Shown one piece after another: positions 1 to 12,890 of a DNA stretch of 64,000 nt. The notes beneath the pieces were generated by a model, which had not been told where the DNA came from, ran no database searches, and saw only the letters and a program-made list of their open reading frames with translations. This DNA comes from Dipylidium caninum. Its lineage: Eukaryota > Platyhelminthes > Cestoda > Cyclophyllidea > Dipylidiidae. The DNA lies in NCBI GenBank assembly GCA_017562135.1, contig QEYB01000654.1, positions 744,001-808,000 on the forward strand. The letters are read 5' to 3'. The stretch's first letter is position 1. Each line of letters starts with the position of its first letter. Made by a program: the position numbers and the translations under genes.

Positions 1-176
1 GGTTGGCTTTAAACTTAAAGGGTGTATCGCTGCAATGATAACCGGTTTGTACATGCATGTTTTCAAAAGAGCCGCGCTATTCACGTGCCATGAGGCGAGC
101 CAATTATCTTACGACATTTGCTTCCTTTGGTTGGTCGGGAGCCGGTGGGTTGCAAAATCGTGCTTAACTCGCCAGG

Positions 177-3100
177 ATGAGCATTAAGCAAGTCACCACT
201 GATGATGCTTTTAAAGAAGCGTTGAAAAGAGCTTCTGACGATTCCAATCGCCTAGTGGTCCTGGACTTCTTTGCCACATGGTGTGAACCATGTATGGCAA
301 TAGAACCCGATGTCGCTGACCTGAGTAGACATTTCCCGTCCGTTAGCTTCATCAAAATTGACGTCGACACATGCTCGGTAAATACTTAAGAAATTGAGTA
401 TATATTTCGTTTCTACATGCAATTAAATTTTGTCTGTAGGAGTGCGTTGCGAATTTCGGTGTCGTCGAAATACCAACTTTCGTTATCCTTCGAGGAGAGC
501 AGCCCATTGAAACCATTCGAAAGGCGAATGTCGACACACTGCGTGCTCGCCTTAACGACCTGACTAGATTGTCTGGTGGTTCTTCGTCTTCCCCAAATCC
601 AACTTCAAGCGGTTCTGCCCCTACCATCGCACCTGTTCCTGGCCTTGTAAGCTGGCTGTTCTTTCTAAAAAGATTCATATCTCCAGATGGATCTCGTTTC
701 GCTGCTCGACAAAACTCGTTGTGAGTGCCTCAACTGTCATAGCGCTCATGGGCTTGAATGCGCTTTAACGAAAGATATGTCTTACCTCATGTCCGACGCT
801 GACGAACAGGTACGTCTTTTATTATGCCTACTATCCAATCCGAAAATCAGTTAGCCTAATTTAAAACGTGTTTACGATCGTCTTATATTGGCACAATACA
901 CTTCACAAATTGCACCCCAATTTCTCATTTCGCGTCCGACAAGTGCAAGTTTGTCATTTACGTTGTGAATGAGGTGGCGAATCTTCTGCTCTCTAAAAAT
1001 GAGATGAACCATCTTTTACATTAATTATACCTCTTTTTGTCTCGATTATAGCTCATCATTTTCCTTTCGTTTAATCAACTCGTGAAACTACACTCTCTTC
1101 GAATTACAGCCCCTGAAGGTTTGTCTGGTTATTTTACGAAATTAAATTTCTTCAATGGCTTTTATTTATGTGTTTCTATTCTTTAAAATTTTTTGACAAA
1201 CCTTAGATTGCCACGTTTATTCGTGTCTGTTGTCGCGCTTTATGAATTTTACGATATGAAGCTGTGTCCAGAAACTTATTTAATAGTCTTATTTGTAAAC
1301 TAGGCGTTAAATATCACTTCCCCTCTCCTTTGCTAATGGCATTTGACTACTTACTGCTGATGGTTTTATAATATTGAGGCGATTAACATCGGTAAATACA
1401 TTTGGTTTTCTTCTGACATCAGACCTGCCACGCATACATCGGTTCGCATTTTCCCAACTGCTTATTAAAATAGTGGCTTGGTTGCCCGGAATAATCTACT
1501 ACACACCCGTCTGTACCCGCATAAAGACAGATGTGCAGGGCACTTTTGTCTGAGGGATGTTAGTTTTACGCAGGCTAATCTTTTCACATCAATGGACTTT
1601 AGATTCGGGACCGAAAAATATCAAGATCTTCACAAACCAGACAACGACGCCTGATTTTGATGCCTGTGAAGCTGCCACACCCGTCCAGGCGTTCACGTGA
1701 GCGCTTCCTTTCGTTGCACATTAGTGATATCTGCTCTTTGCCTTAAATGTGTCGTTCCACAAATTTTGCCTGGGAAAAGCCTCCATTTGATTGATAGAAA
1801 CGAATTCCAGTTATGAAATAACTCTTTACTCACTCCAAGTTGGTAGGACTTTGGTAAACAGTGATAGATCCTTTATTTGCGTACTTCTCCACATCTGGCT
1901 TGCGGGGCCGGCCTCGCCGTCACAGCGCCGCCCTCTTCTTTTAGCCTTACTCCGTCTCACCTCAAAGCGTCTTCCCTCATCCAATTGAAATATGTCAAAT
2001 TTCAGAATGTGAACAGCATTACGGTAAGTTTGGCGGGCAAATTTTCAACTTCATAATCTTGCCATCCATAAAGATGCCATTTTTGGGTTCTTATTTGATC
2101 TATGAGTCGTTTCGACGCGTTGCTTCGACCTGAAGTAGGAGGCTCCCATCCCCCCGGCCAGTCCCCTCCCCCGTGCGATGGCCACACGACCTCCTCTTAA
2201 TTCACTGCTGACACCCCGTGTCGGTTTAAACTGACACTTTTTGTCAGTTTCTTTTAATTCCCCGAAATTGATCTTTTGGTCTCCCCTCCGGTCTGCTCTC
2301 TGCCGGGTTTCAACCGCTTGGTGTTCCATAATCTCCACTCTCTTTTTAACAACGGAAGTAGAATCTCACCAAGCACCACTTTGTTCTATTCTTCCACTTT
2401 CCCTGTAGAAGCGCTGTGGAAAGTAGTGCATTTTTCTCTCTGTCCACAAACGACTTAATGTGGCTGCAGACTCGGTCGGACTCCCTCCCAACATCGTGTT
2501 CCTGCATTGTTAGCTGGATAAGCGCACGCTCCATCTGTTTCTCCGAGATTACCTGTCTCCTAATTCCACGTTTCACCTCACCTTCCAGTTTGCATTCTCA
2601 ATTGTCATTTCTCTATCGATTCACAATGCACCTATCATTCTCCTCCGAGCGGTAATTTCATCTCAAAATTGATTGACCTGCTGCGCCTACTTAGAAGTGG
2701 CAGTGACCGACGCCTGCCAATTGGCATGTCAGCGAGTGTTGGATGGGAGGGGGGGGGTGCCTCCCCGGGAAAACTTGTAGATCAGTCAACTCGGAGCTCG
2801 CCTTTGCTCCAAAAACCCCAAGGTCCGAGGGAGAGTTCCCAGCGATCGCTACAAGTAATACTGAAATTCGCTTCTGGAGGCCTTCGGTGTCGCGAAGAGC
2901 TCTGCTATCACAGTCCGGCTGATCCCCTTCGCCTGACTCCCTTAAAGCGCTTAATGCAGACATACGTGGCAGGTTTCAGTCGGTGAATTTCACGCCGGTG
3001 ACACGTGGACGATTGTTTTACCACAGGCGTTTGTTGGTCTACACAGCCATTACATCGGTGCTACACTTAGCTCCGTTAAATTCCTCGACAAGGTTTTCAT

Positions 3101-3692
3101 TGAGGAAAATTCGGTGGATCCTCGCCCCATCCACCCTTGCTGGGTTATTCGGTGCGGACAAATTGGTTGTGCGGTCACGAGATTAACCTGTTGCTCTTCT
3201 TGTTGATCAGATCTTCGTCCAAGACAACCAACAGGGCGTGGAACAGACTCGCATCACCAACCTCATTCTCTACGGCTGCCCAGTCCAGAATGTCACCAAC
3301 ATGAGTGACTTCAAACGCGTACGTCAGAACTGTTTTCACGCTGTTTACACTTCGTGCGTCTTGTGAGGTCACATCGCCCCGACGTTCACCACCGAAGTGA
3401 TAAGATCTCGGCAAATGTTACATGTGTCACCTCCGTCCGCACAGTTTCGTGAGCAGCCATTGCACCGGTCAGTGTGGAAATGCTAGCACTTCCTATTTTC
3501 CACGTTTCTGGTCACCTCGTTAGAGGCTGTCATGGCAAAAGGCATGGAAAAAGCGGCACAGTCACAAGTCCCGCATTGACGTAGAAAGTTAGCATACTTT
3601 ATAGAGGATGAATGACGCGACACAAGTCTCAAAGTGGCATCACCTTTCGCCTTTTCTAGGTTGCTGGACAGAAGGGCGAGGCGCACAGCTAG
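177..3692 (+). CDS. TXNL1: Thioredoxin-like protein 1 (thioredoxin + PITH domain), 8 exons
   Basis: Exons 177-377, 440-646, 687-809, 1052-1118, 1603-1696, 1945-2023, 3211-3318 and 3660-3692 join in phase to 303 aa; human TXNL1 is about 289. The N-terminal 105 or so residues are a thioredoxin fold with the active site WCEPC and the cis-proline in EIPTF. A Ser/Pro-rich linker follows, then a PITH domain whose strands (LKYVKFQNVNSIT, TNMSDFKR) match the family closely. In known animals TXNL1 is a cytosolic redox protein bound to the 26S proteasome through this domain. The start is the first ATG before the thioredoxin fold. The usual WCGPC is changed to WCEPC. Intron 2 is only 40 bases; intron 6 is 1.2 kb. 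The gene runs towards SCAPER. Confidence 0.93.
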
Positions 3693-3808
3693 ACGGAGGC
3701 TGAGAGAGGAGGAGGAGGAGGAGGAGGAGATGGATGCTTAACCCCACGCCATCTCTACTACACTCCTAAACTGAGGAAGGGAAGATAAAAATAACCTTGA
3801 AAAAACAG
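3693..3808. other. Convergent intergenic gap with GAG microsatellite
   Basis: 116 bases separate the TXNL1 stop from the SCAPER stop on the other strand. A purine-rich (GAG)n run lies near 3707-3730. No canonical AATAAA is seen for either gene here, so the 3' UTRs probably run into each other's coding or intron sequence. Confidence 0.7.
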
Positions 3809-6800
3809 TCATTCCGTCGTGCTTTTGGCCTCTGCGAAGTACGCCTTGGCCGCCGGCCAGAGTGAGGGAGGGAAGCGATTCTCGAATCGGTGATAATCGT
3901 CGTTGTCGTCGTCATCGTCATCACCATCACCGTTCTTGCCTGAGTGGAGGTGAAGGTTAGAGGCGAGAGAGAGCTTACTGTTGCCCACGCTTGGCTTCTT
4001 ACTGTCCACTGGTTTGGCCAAAGTCTTCTCCAAGATGCGGGCCTGCAGGAGGGGGGGGGAGGAAGTACGCGGGGGCGCGAGGGGAGGGGGAAAAAGAGCG
4101 AAAATCAAGTGCGTTGAAAACTTTTAAACATTTCAGACTGGTTGATTTGTTTTCACGGAGCAACAACTAAATTTTTACTGAGTGGAATTGAAGAGTTAAG
4201 TAGGCTGGACTCCGATGTCGTGGTGGTGGCTAATGTGGGTAATTTGGGTAACCGGCGTCGTGGAGAACCGACCGACCTGACTAACATGGTGATGCTTCCG
4301 CAGGCGCAGTTAGCGCAGAATTCTGGGGACACACAGTTGCTGCAACCAGAACGCTACGGAAACGTCCCTCCGAGGAAGGAGTTGGGCAGGCAGTGCGGAA
4401 GTAGCTGTCAGCCTCGCCTCAAATCCAAATTATCTCAGCTCCAAGTCTCGCGCGCCTCCCACTCGATGTCCTACCTTTGTGTTGAACTGACGTCCACCTC
4501 CTCCCCCCCACTTCACGTACAATGAGTGACACGAAAGCGGTGCACGGAAGGGTGAAACCGCTTCGCCGCTGCTGTTTGGCACTCTCCATACGCATTCGTT
4601 TGCGCTGGCCAAGTTAAAAAGCGACTCGCCATCAGAATCGCCCTCATCCCTTCCGGAAATTCCGCCACTTCGAAATGCCTGACAAAGGCGAGCTACGCCA
4701 CGTCCCATCGTTCTTAGCCTACAGATTAGCGTCTCCTGGACACCGGTGCCGCGCTCGAGCCGAGGAGGAGAAAAAAGAGGAGGAGGATGTCCTCGGAACG
4801 GCTACCTCGGAGGAGTATGCGAGCGGACATACATAAGTACACAACAGCTAGCGTTAGAGTGGGTTTCCGTGAAGCAGACTACGCCCCGAATTACAATCGA
4901 GATGAGGAAGCAAAAGTGATTTCAGTGGAGAGGATATGCGCCACGACTGCCTCGTGCCAACGTCTGCGCTGGCAGGGAAAAACTAAGTCGACTCGACGCG
5001 CCTCACCTCAATGAAGTTGGCGAGCAGGGCGGGATTCAAGTGCGCCGCCAGGAGAATCGTGTTGGCGTTAGTGCCGCCGGCGTCTTTGGGGGCGAAACAG
5101 CAGGCGATCAGCGTGGGGAAGAGGATATTCGCCAGTGAGGCTTGAGAGAAGTAGCTCAGCGGCAGTTGGCACAACTGCAGAAGCAGCGGCGACGCAGACT
5201 GGCCACTGACGCACAAACGCGTCTGGTTGCCGGGGTGGCCGAGTGTGAGGTAGCCCAGGCAGACAATCGCCTCGTGGAGCACCAGAGTTTGCTGGCAGCC
5301 GGCGCTATAAAAGGGTGGAAGAAGGCGTTGCCTGCAAGTCATTCGTGACGGGGGGATCCAACGCGGATTAACAATGCCATACCGGGTAGTGAGCTCGGTG
5401 GGGTTCTTCTGCGGCGTCTCCGACTGGGACAGTGTTGGCGGCGTCGAAGGATCACCTTTTGGCGCCGATTTGACACCAACCTCCCTCCCACCGCTGGGTA
5501 TGAGCGCGGATGCATTTCGGCGTCTTTTACCCGCCAAACAACCGCCAGACGTGGGAGTGGAGGCCTTCGCAACAGTCGGTTTGGGCACGGAAAGAGGCAG
5601 GTCTTTCACCGGCTCCGGCTCATCCTCATTTGGTGCGCAAAGGGCGAAAAGGAGGCCCAGGATGTGGCGCATTTGAATACTCGTTGTGTCATTGCCGATG
5701 ACTTCCTGAGGAAGAATCATCCCAACGTAAACACCAACAACAGGGGAATATGGCCAATTAGAGGGCCGAGGAACAATCGCCCCATATTCCAACGAAATTC
5801 CTGGGAAGTGCTAACCTGAATTTTTGTCAAATTCACCAATGACGCGTGATTAATTAATCTCAGGGCGTTCAATACAATGTCAGCCAGGGCCGAGTTAAAG
5901 AGGGCCCGCCGGGCCGCGGAGATGTCATTTTCGTGACAATCAGTCGCACGATGGTGGGGCGATAGTTGGAGGGCGCCGTAGAGCAGGGAGATGACGCCGA
6001 ACACCTCGGTGGCGGCCAGTGAGTCGAAGAAGAATGCCGGATCGTCCGAAACCTCCGTCGGACTGAAAGTGATGGCTACTTATAAGCCATTTGAGTAGTC
6101 GATGTTTTGCAGAGCTATAATGCACAACACACCTCTTCCCCTTGTCAAGGCGTTTGGCCTTCACGGGTGCGATCAGCCGAACCAGAGCGGTGAGGATTTG
6201 CAAGCTGAAGAGAGCGATTTCTGGTCCCGTACCGACGGTCTTAGCGTTGGCGGACTCTAATTGGGCGCTCAAATGCGGTGAGGAGAGGTAGTTGGTTAGA
6301 ACCTCCATGAGGCCAGAATTTACACTGGAGGCGACTAAGTCCTAGTCAGGAAAGGTTGTCAACGTCGTGTCAAGGCGTAGGGAGTGACAGGTTATTGGCA
6401 AAACAGCATACGGTAAGACAAGCAGAGGTGAAATTTGACCTCGTTTTCGAAGACGGAGTCACAAACGGGGTGGGAAGGGGGGGCGGTGGAGACGACTTCA
6501 GGCCACGCAGTATCACGAGAAGACTAGAGAAAAGGGCGCGGACACATTCGGTCTCGTTCCCCTGCTCCCTGTCCTTTGGACACTTCTGCTTTCGGGAGTC
6601 CAAATCATCCCACAGCTCTACAGCCTCCAGACGCTGAATATGAAGACACGGATAGAGCAGTTTCTCTCGAGCCGTTCAGAAAGAATGGGAAAAAGAGGGA
6701 GAAGGCGGCTGGCTTACAGTCAACTTAACGGCCAGACAGTCGATGAGCGAGTCCAGGTCGCCGTTAAAGAGGAGATGCCAGGAAGCGAGAGCAGCCCTGT

Positions 6801-9800
6801 CGCAAACTGAAGTCAGCAGCCCACAGGCCAAAGAAACTGTTCTATTATTGCCAAAAACAACAGAAGGCGGGGCAACATCGTCACTGAGATATTCTTGAAA
6901 AAACCCCCCACGCCAGGGGTGGTACGCGATTTACTCACCTTTCGGGGATCACGGCGAAGTCAAAATATCTCTGACAGCGAGTTAAATCTATTAGGCTGAC
7001 AAGAACTGAGAGCAGGTCCAGGTGAAGACAGCATAAAAGTGACTCCTATAAGAAAAACAGTCGATTCAAGTCATTGTCTACTGAAATTAAATCAGTAGGA
7101 TCTAAACATGCCTCGTCGTTAGCAAGCCGAACGACGGCGTGAAGGCATTTCTCCACAGCAGCAACGCGCGATGCCACCCAGGGCCCCGATTCCGGTAAAT
7201 TACAATACCTTCTCGCCTCTTTTATTAATTTCTGCAGTCTGGGTGAGTATAAAATTATAAAGTATTCAGGTTCTTACTGGGACTTCTGTGGACAATTAGG
7301 CGCCTGTTTAGAGTTCACTAGCGGTGCCTTGCGATAGAGGAGACTTCTGGAACATGAGAATAAAAACACTGAGATATAACGGATACAGATAAGGATGCTT
7401 CAGTTAAGAGAACATGTCACCTCGCATTAATCCTCTGACGTATGTCAGACAAACGTTTGCCAAGGAGGCGTTGGCGCTCCATCTCAGCCGACCTTCGCTG
7501 TCGCCCTTGTTGGCCTTTCTCCACCTCATTCAAGTCTTTCGTTGATACAGGCAGTTCAACAAAACACGCAACATTCAAGCGCTCGATATCCCAGCGATCA
7601 GCACGCCGAAGACAGGCAGGGAGGGAGGTCAGGAGGGTAGCACGGTGCCCCCGCGAATCGAAATGCGACCCCGAGTCAACTTCAACACGACAGAGTCGAC
7701 ACCATCCACGCTGACGATGCTGCGGTTGTTTCGTGAGCGTAACGTTGGCACTCTCGTGCTGTGGGGCGGACATTTCTAGCGCTTTGCGTCGAATACCGCT
7801 CAGTGTCTCCTGGTATCGACGTTCGCATTCTCGTTGCTACCAACGAGAAAATAGATTCCTAACAGGGATACGAGCGGTAATTAAGTTCCCCTCGCTTCTG
7901 TGCTCTCTCCCTCAACGGTAACCCTTTACGTACCATATCTCCTATCCTCTTGGAAAGCAGGCACCTATCTGGCCACTGCGTTTAGCCAATTGAGAGGACT
8001 ATCAATGCTTTTTTGAGTCTCACGACCATCTAATTAGAGGAGAAAAAATTAGGAATTTCTCCAGTTCTGCAACGATTAGAAGCGGAAAGTGGGCCAAATT
8101 CGTACCAAAATCAAGAAAACATGTGAGTGACTACTGCGTGTCTAACTGGAAGACAATTAGGATTCCCTTTTAGGCGAAAAATGCATCGGACAGAGGTGGA
8201 CGTATTAAAAAACGCCTACTGAAAAATTATTTCAGTAGAATACCTTGCGCAAGATTTTTGACCGCAGCTCTTCGATGTGTTGACGCTGTTGTTGCTCCAA
8301 ACTCGCGAGTTTCATCTCTCGATGCAAGGCTCGTTCCCTGGCCGCGGCACGCCTCACCAATCGTGTCTGTTCGCCACGCATCTCGATTTCATGCGCCCGG
8401 GAGTTCCACCGCGCCTGTAGCTCGTCTAGACGAGCCAAACGCAGAGCCTCCAACTCGATTCGGCGAAGCTGAAGAAGCACAAAGACAAGACGCAGATCAG
8501 TAGAGATCCCTCTACACCGCATATCACTGGTCTCATTAATACGCACGTCAAAGCGTAGTCAACACCATTGGAAGAAAAAAGACAGAGAACAAACACTGCT
8601 TATTGACAAAGAAACCGCCTAGAAAATTTTCGGCAAGGGTAAAAAAACTGGGCATTTGTGACGCGTAAGATGGAGTTTGATTATGTCGTCGGTCGAGAGA
8701 AAAGTTGAAGCTTCCCGAACAAATCAACTTCTTACCTTGGCGGCTTCTTCGCGTTCCGCCTTCTCTTCCAGACGCCTGCGACGCACCTCAGCCTGTTCCT
8801 TCAATCGAGCGCAGGAAATTTCGTGTTTAGCGAAAATTGTATGCTGCTTCTGTTCCGCCTCTAAACTCTAAGAAAATTAAGAGTAATCAAGTGATAACAA
8901 AACCTGGAAAGGCGCAAAACTCCCAAGCGGATAGAACAATTTGGCGGGTTGAAGAAGAGGAAGAAGAAGTGGTAAAGCGTACCTGAATAAATGCTATTTC
9001 GCGGCCCTTAACCTCCTCGTCGTGGGCCTTCAAGATGCGGCGATCCAATTCGGCCCTGCGATTGGCCTCAGCGACAAGAAGGCGTTGCTCGAGGAAGTTG
9101 CGACGCTGCTGTATGAGCCGGAGTTTCTGCTTCCTCACCTCTTCCACCTGAACGGGTTGTATGGGGCGGTAAAGAGTAACACGCCGCGAAGTATAAAGGA
9201 AGGAGGGGAAGGCGGTCTTCGTAAGACAAATTAGCCAACAACATGCATGGAGGTGAGTGGCAGTTGAAAGACATGTTAACTTGCCTTCTTACTCAGCTCC
9301 TTCACTCTGTTGGAGCGTTCCAACAGATGTCGTTGACGCAGAAACCTCGCTCGAGCCTGTTTCGCCTCAATCTCCTGAATGGAGCGTCCACATCTGGCAA
9401 GGGGGCAAACAAAAGACAGCGTAGGGAGGCCCAGTTAATAGCCGACCGAGGTGCACCATGGCTGGCAGGACTCGTGAATGCGCAAGTTTGGAAATAAAAT
9501 GGGCGCCTACCTTCCACGATTCTGCGCTGAGAGCTTTTCGTGCATTTGCACACCTCGACCAGGAATCCTCGGTTTGCCAGCGCCCATCGAATCTTTCGGC
9601 GGTACAAAAACCGCCGTGGCACTCGCCGCCCATCGCCTCCGTCTCCACTCCGACAGATCGCCGTTGGGTGGCCCCATCACAGGCATAGCAGACGAAAGGT
9701 GACGCGGTGGAGGCTGTCTTAGCAGTGGACGACGATTTTGTGCTGTTAGCACCGCCCAACTGTCTTAACGAGGCCTCTTCCCGTCCCAGTTCACTTCGTA

Positions 9801-11479
9801 GGAGGCGTTCGGTGGAAGCTACAGATTTTATCGCAGCATCGAAGTGCGTCTCTTCCACATCTTCTTCATCCTCCTCCTCGTCCTCATCGGGGTCCACCTC
9901 ATTGAGGAGGTCTTCCTCGTCAGAGCCCCAGGCGAGAGTGGCTGCGGCCGCGGTGGAGGAGGATGGCGTGAGGGTCGTGGGAGAGAGATCGAGGTCGGCC
10001 AGCACACGACGCATGATCGGTCGACCAGGGGAGATCTTCCGTTCGTCCCAGGCGAGACTTGCAGGTCTGCGAGGAGAGAACTAATAAATGTCCGGGGCAA
10101 TGGGTGTCCTGTTGTTCGAAGAAGTAATTAAACTCGGATTAGATGAAAAAACGTGATTCTGATGTTTGGATAACATATTGGGAGGCAGGAAATACATAAA
10201 ATACAACAAAAAACTTCGATGACGACAGAAATTTTAGAGAAGGGATTATGTGATTCACATGGAGTACTTCCATTTAATAATTTATTTCAAGATACCAACC
10301 CACATCGCAATGCTACCGACCAAAGGAGAAAGATAAACCGGAAAAGGAAGCGACTTTATTACGAGGATGGATGGGGTTGGGGAGCCCCACTGGCAACACA
10401 ACGGCAATGTGGAAGCCGAAGACTGGATGTTAACAACAGGAGAAAACGGCCTTTTAGGTGTGAATTCATGTGCATCACACCAGATGACAGATCCATCGGT
10501 ATCGCATGCAAATAAATGCCTCATCAAAGTCTGTAAAAATTAACAACTTAATCTTTAGCAACAGACTTTAAGGCATGTTTCAGAGAGAATAAGATACAGC
10601 CCTTTAAAATCCTCGTCAACCTAATGGCGTGCTAATAGCAGACCCTTCATTGGTTGTAAATTTTGAAAGCTAAAGACAACCAGGTGGGAACGAAAAACTC
10701 TTCCTCAACAACAAGAATCAACTGACATTCTCGAAGAAATTTAAAAGCGGTAGGGTGAGAAATTCGACATTTTAGAAAGTAAAAACTAGTGACACGTTAG
10801 ACATCCGTGCCTTATAGTCAAATCACATTTCTATCAAAACAAGAAAAATCAAGAATATTCATTCGGAATTCTACTATTAGCAATGAGACTTTATTTAAGG
10901 CCTAACAAAAGTGTTTTAAAAAGCACTGTTACCCACCTATTGCCGAACTGTTGAAGTAGAGACATTTTTTCAATCAGAGACTTAAAATCTTGTTCGCTGT
11001 GATTGAGAATCATGATGACTTCTTTGCAACGCATCTCACATTCATCCAATTCACAAGCCGCATATATCTCATCAATGGTGCGTTTCAGTGTTTCCAACAT
11101 TTGACCCCAATAAAGGGCGCGATAGTCCTGTCTCCTCCGTGTTCTACCCCTTTGCGACGTCTCGCGGGACGAAACCGAGGAACGATCCGAACTAAGGGTG
11201 GTACCTCTCTTCGTGCTAACTGAGTTTCCCGCTGAGGACCCACGAGATCCTGAGCTGTAGCCACCACGATGGCACTTAGATGACAAAATACGAATTGGGT
11301 CTATTGCAAAGTTGAAGAGGAAAAATCGGAAAACGCTAACTTTCACTAGTTTCAGAAAAGGGCAGGTTGTATTTAATTATATTGCGAGCTTGAGTGCCTT
11401 CTCGTTCGACTTTAAGACGAACCCAATCAGGTGCGAAATCCGAAGATTTGTCGAACTGCGTTTCATTAAAATTGGCCAT
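3809..11479 (-). CDS. SCAPER: S-phase cyclin A-associated protein in the ER (SCAPER), 17-18 exons
   Basis: Exons, 5' to 3' on the minus strand: 11479-11341, 11249-10937, 10066-9823 and 9713-9511 (split tentative), 9393-9285, 9147-8983, 8867-8736, 8468-8244, 7836-7421, 7346-7278, 7238-7082, 7045-6939, 6883-6718, 6341-6133, 6062-5816, 5705-5383, 5304-5007, 4042-3809. They join in phase to about 1251 aa (human about 1400). In order: the N-terminal ARNII motif; the SCAPER_N helix (LYWGQMLETLKRTIDEIY); a NRPASLAWDE segment; MHEKLS; a long charged coiled coil; a C2H2 finger starting CRLC, with HxxxxxH kept but the central loop about four residues shorter; helical C-terminal repeats; LCQLPLSYFS; and a C-terminal FENRFP. 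Known roles: ER/perinuclear cyclin A binding and recruitment of CCR4-NOT in tubulin mRNA decay. One donor (9285/9284) looks like GC. Intron 7046-7081 is 36 bases. Confidence 0.93.
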
Positions 11480-12637
11480 TAGGTAGAAATTCAAGAAATC
11501 TACCAGCGCACTCAAAGCCAGCGGGCTCGCCTAATTGGCTCGCTAGGGACATTATTAAAGCATTAAAATTTTTACCTATACGATATTGTAACTTAGGACA
11601 ACCAATCAAATCTTTATTCAACAATGTACAGGAAGTATAGGAATTGGCATTACCTAATTAGTAAATAAGTGCGTATGCTTGCATTAAATTTTTAGGGTGG
11701 ATTTATGGAGAACTCTTACAAGCTCCTTCGGTAAGAGATTTTGTTTTAAAAGCCACGTGTATGCATCTTATGGTTTAATTTTTAGATTTGTTTAACACTT
11801 TGATGTTAAGACTTTAGATTTTAGGTAGTTTGCTGTCGTCGGACTGTAATAGTGGCGTGTTTGTTTATGAGAACCACGATAACTTCCAGTACGATTTGTG
11901 GCATGAATTTACCGAAGAGACGTGTATGATACGCACATTGAGGATGCTATGAACGTAGTGCGTACTTGTCAGTCGTTCCTCCAAATAGTATTAAACGCAT
12001 GATATTTTCGGCCTCTGTCACCTTGCAATTCATCCATAAATAACTACTTGTCCGTCCCTGAATCTTATTTTCCCGTTACCTGGCTAGGTCTTGGAGCGGT
12101 CATGCTTAAGGGATAGCCTCATCGGAAATGTATTTCGTAGCTGTTTACGTTGATCTCCATGGCTCCACATGCCCGAAATCGAGAACATTCTAAGGGAAAG
12201 TTTCCTCTCTCTACGTCAGTTGTTAGCCCCATTAGCGAAACCATCCTCTCTTCCCTCTTGCGTCCCTTCTTCTTCCACTTAGAACACACTCCTTCACCAT
12301 CCTTAACGCTCGGAGGGAAGAAGGGATTCGGGACGCCATTAAGCAAATCTCAAGTGTGCGCACGAAGGCGAATCCACGCAAATACGTGCACATAAGACTG
12401 GCAACGACATGCCTAATAGACGGTTGCTATGGCATCTAGAGCTGCACAACCTTACATAAAAGTAATTGAACTTAATCATTGAGAATAAATTCACCCGGAC
12501 TACCCACTTTGAATAGGGTTGGCCATCAGAATGCAGCGGAGTGAGCGATCGCCTCACAATAGCACAAGGGCTATCAGATCGACCACAAATTTCATCAAAG
12601 TGATAATTCACTTTTATTGCCTCACAAATTCATGCAT
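11480..12637. other. Intergenic, AT-rich, no gene seen
   Basis: Sequence upstream of the SCAPER start codon. Only short unsupported reading frames occur. It should hold the SCAPER promoter, but no TATA box or other clear element stands out. Confidence 0.5.
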
Positions 12638-12890
12638 CGGCGACTGGAGTTTCGTGCACACGGTTGGCAGCCTGGTCCGATAGAAACCCGCTTCCGCCTG
12701 CTTCTGTTGGATCGAGTTGAGCGTGGCTGGTTAAAATGATGGGTGTGTTGCGGCTCTCCACTACCCACTTTCCAAATGCCTCATTTACTCGAGCGCCGTG
12801 CCTTCACATTCCGGTCAGATGGAGCTGTCCAAATCAGCCCCAAGTACTGCAACCGGTGCCAGCTAGTCGGCGTTGTCGGCAAACAGAGCC
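12638..12890 (+). pseudogene. Decayed copy of a DCC/neogenin exon-intron-exon piece
   Basis: This stretch resembles, in reverse orientation, bases 28205-28529. It matches the end of the last fibronectin III exon (ggcgactggagtttcgtgca), part of the following intron, and the first 80 or so bases of the transmembrane exon. The copy has an internal deletion that removes the exon end and its donor, and the acceptor AG is lost, so it cannot act as an exon. Because intron sequence is present, it is a DNA-level duplication and not a retrocopy. Identity looks to be roughly 75-80 percent by eye. Confidence 0.75.

Noticed and set aside
5303..5316. TATAAAAG sequence on the + strand
   Set aside because: It is the reverse of the polypyrimidine/acceptor region of a SCAPER intron.
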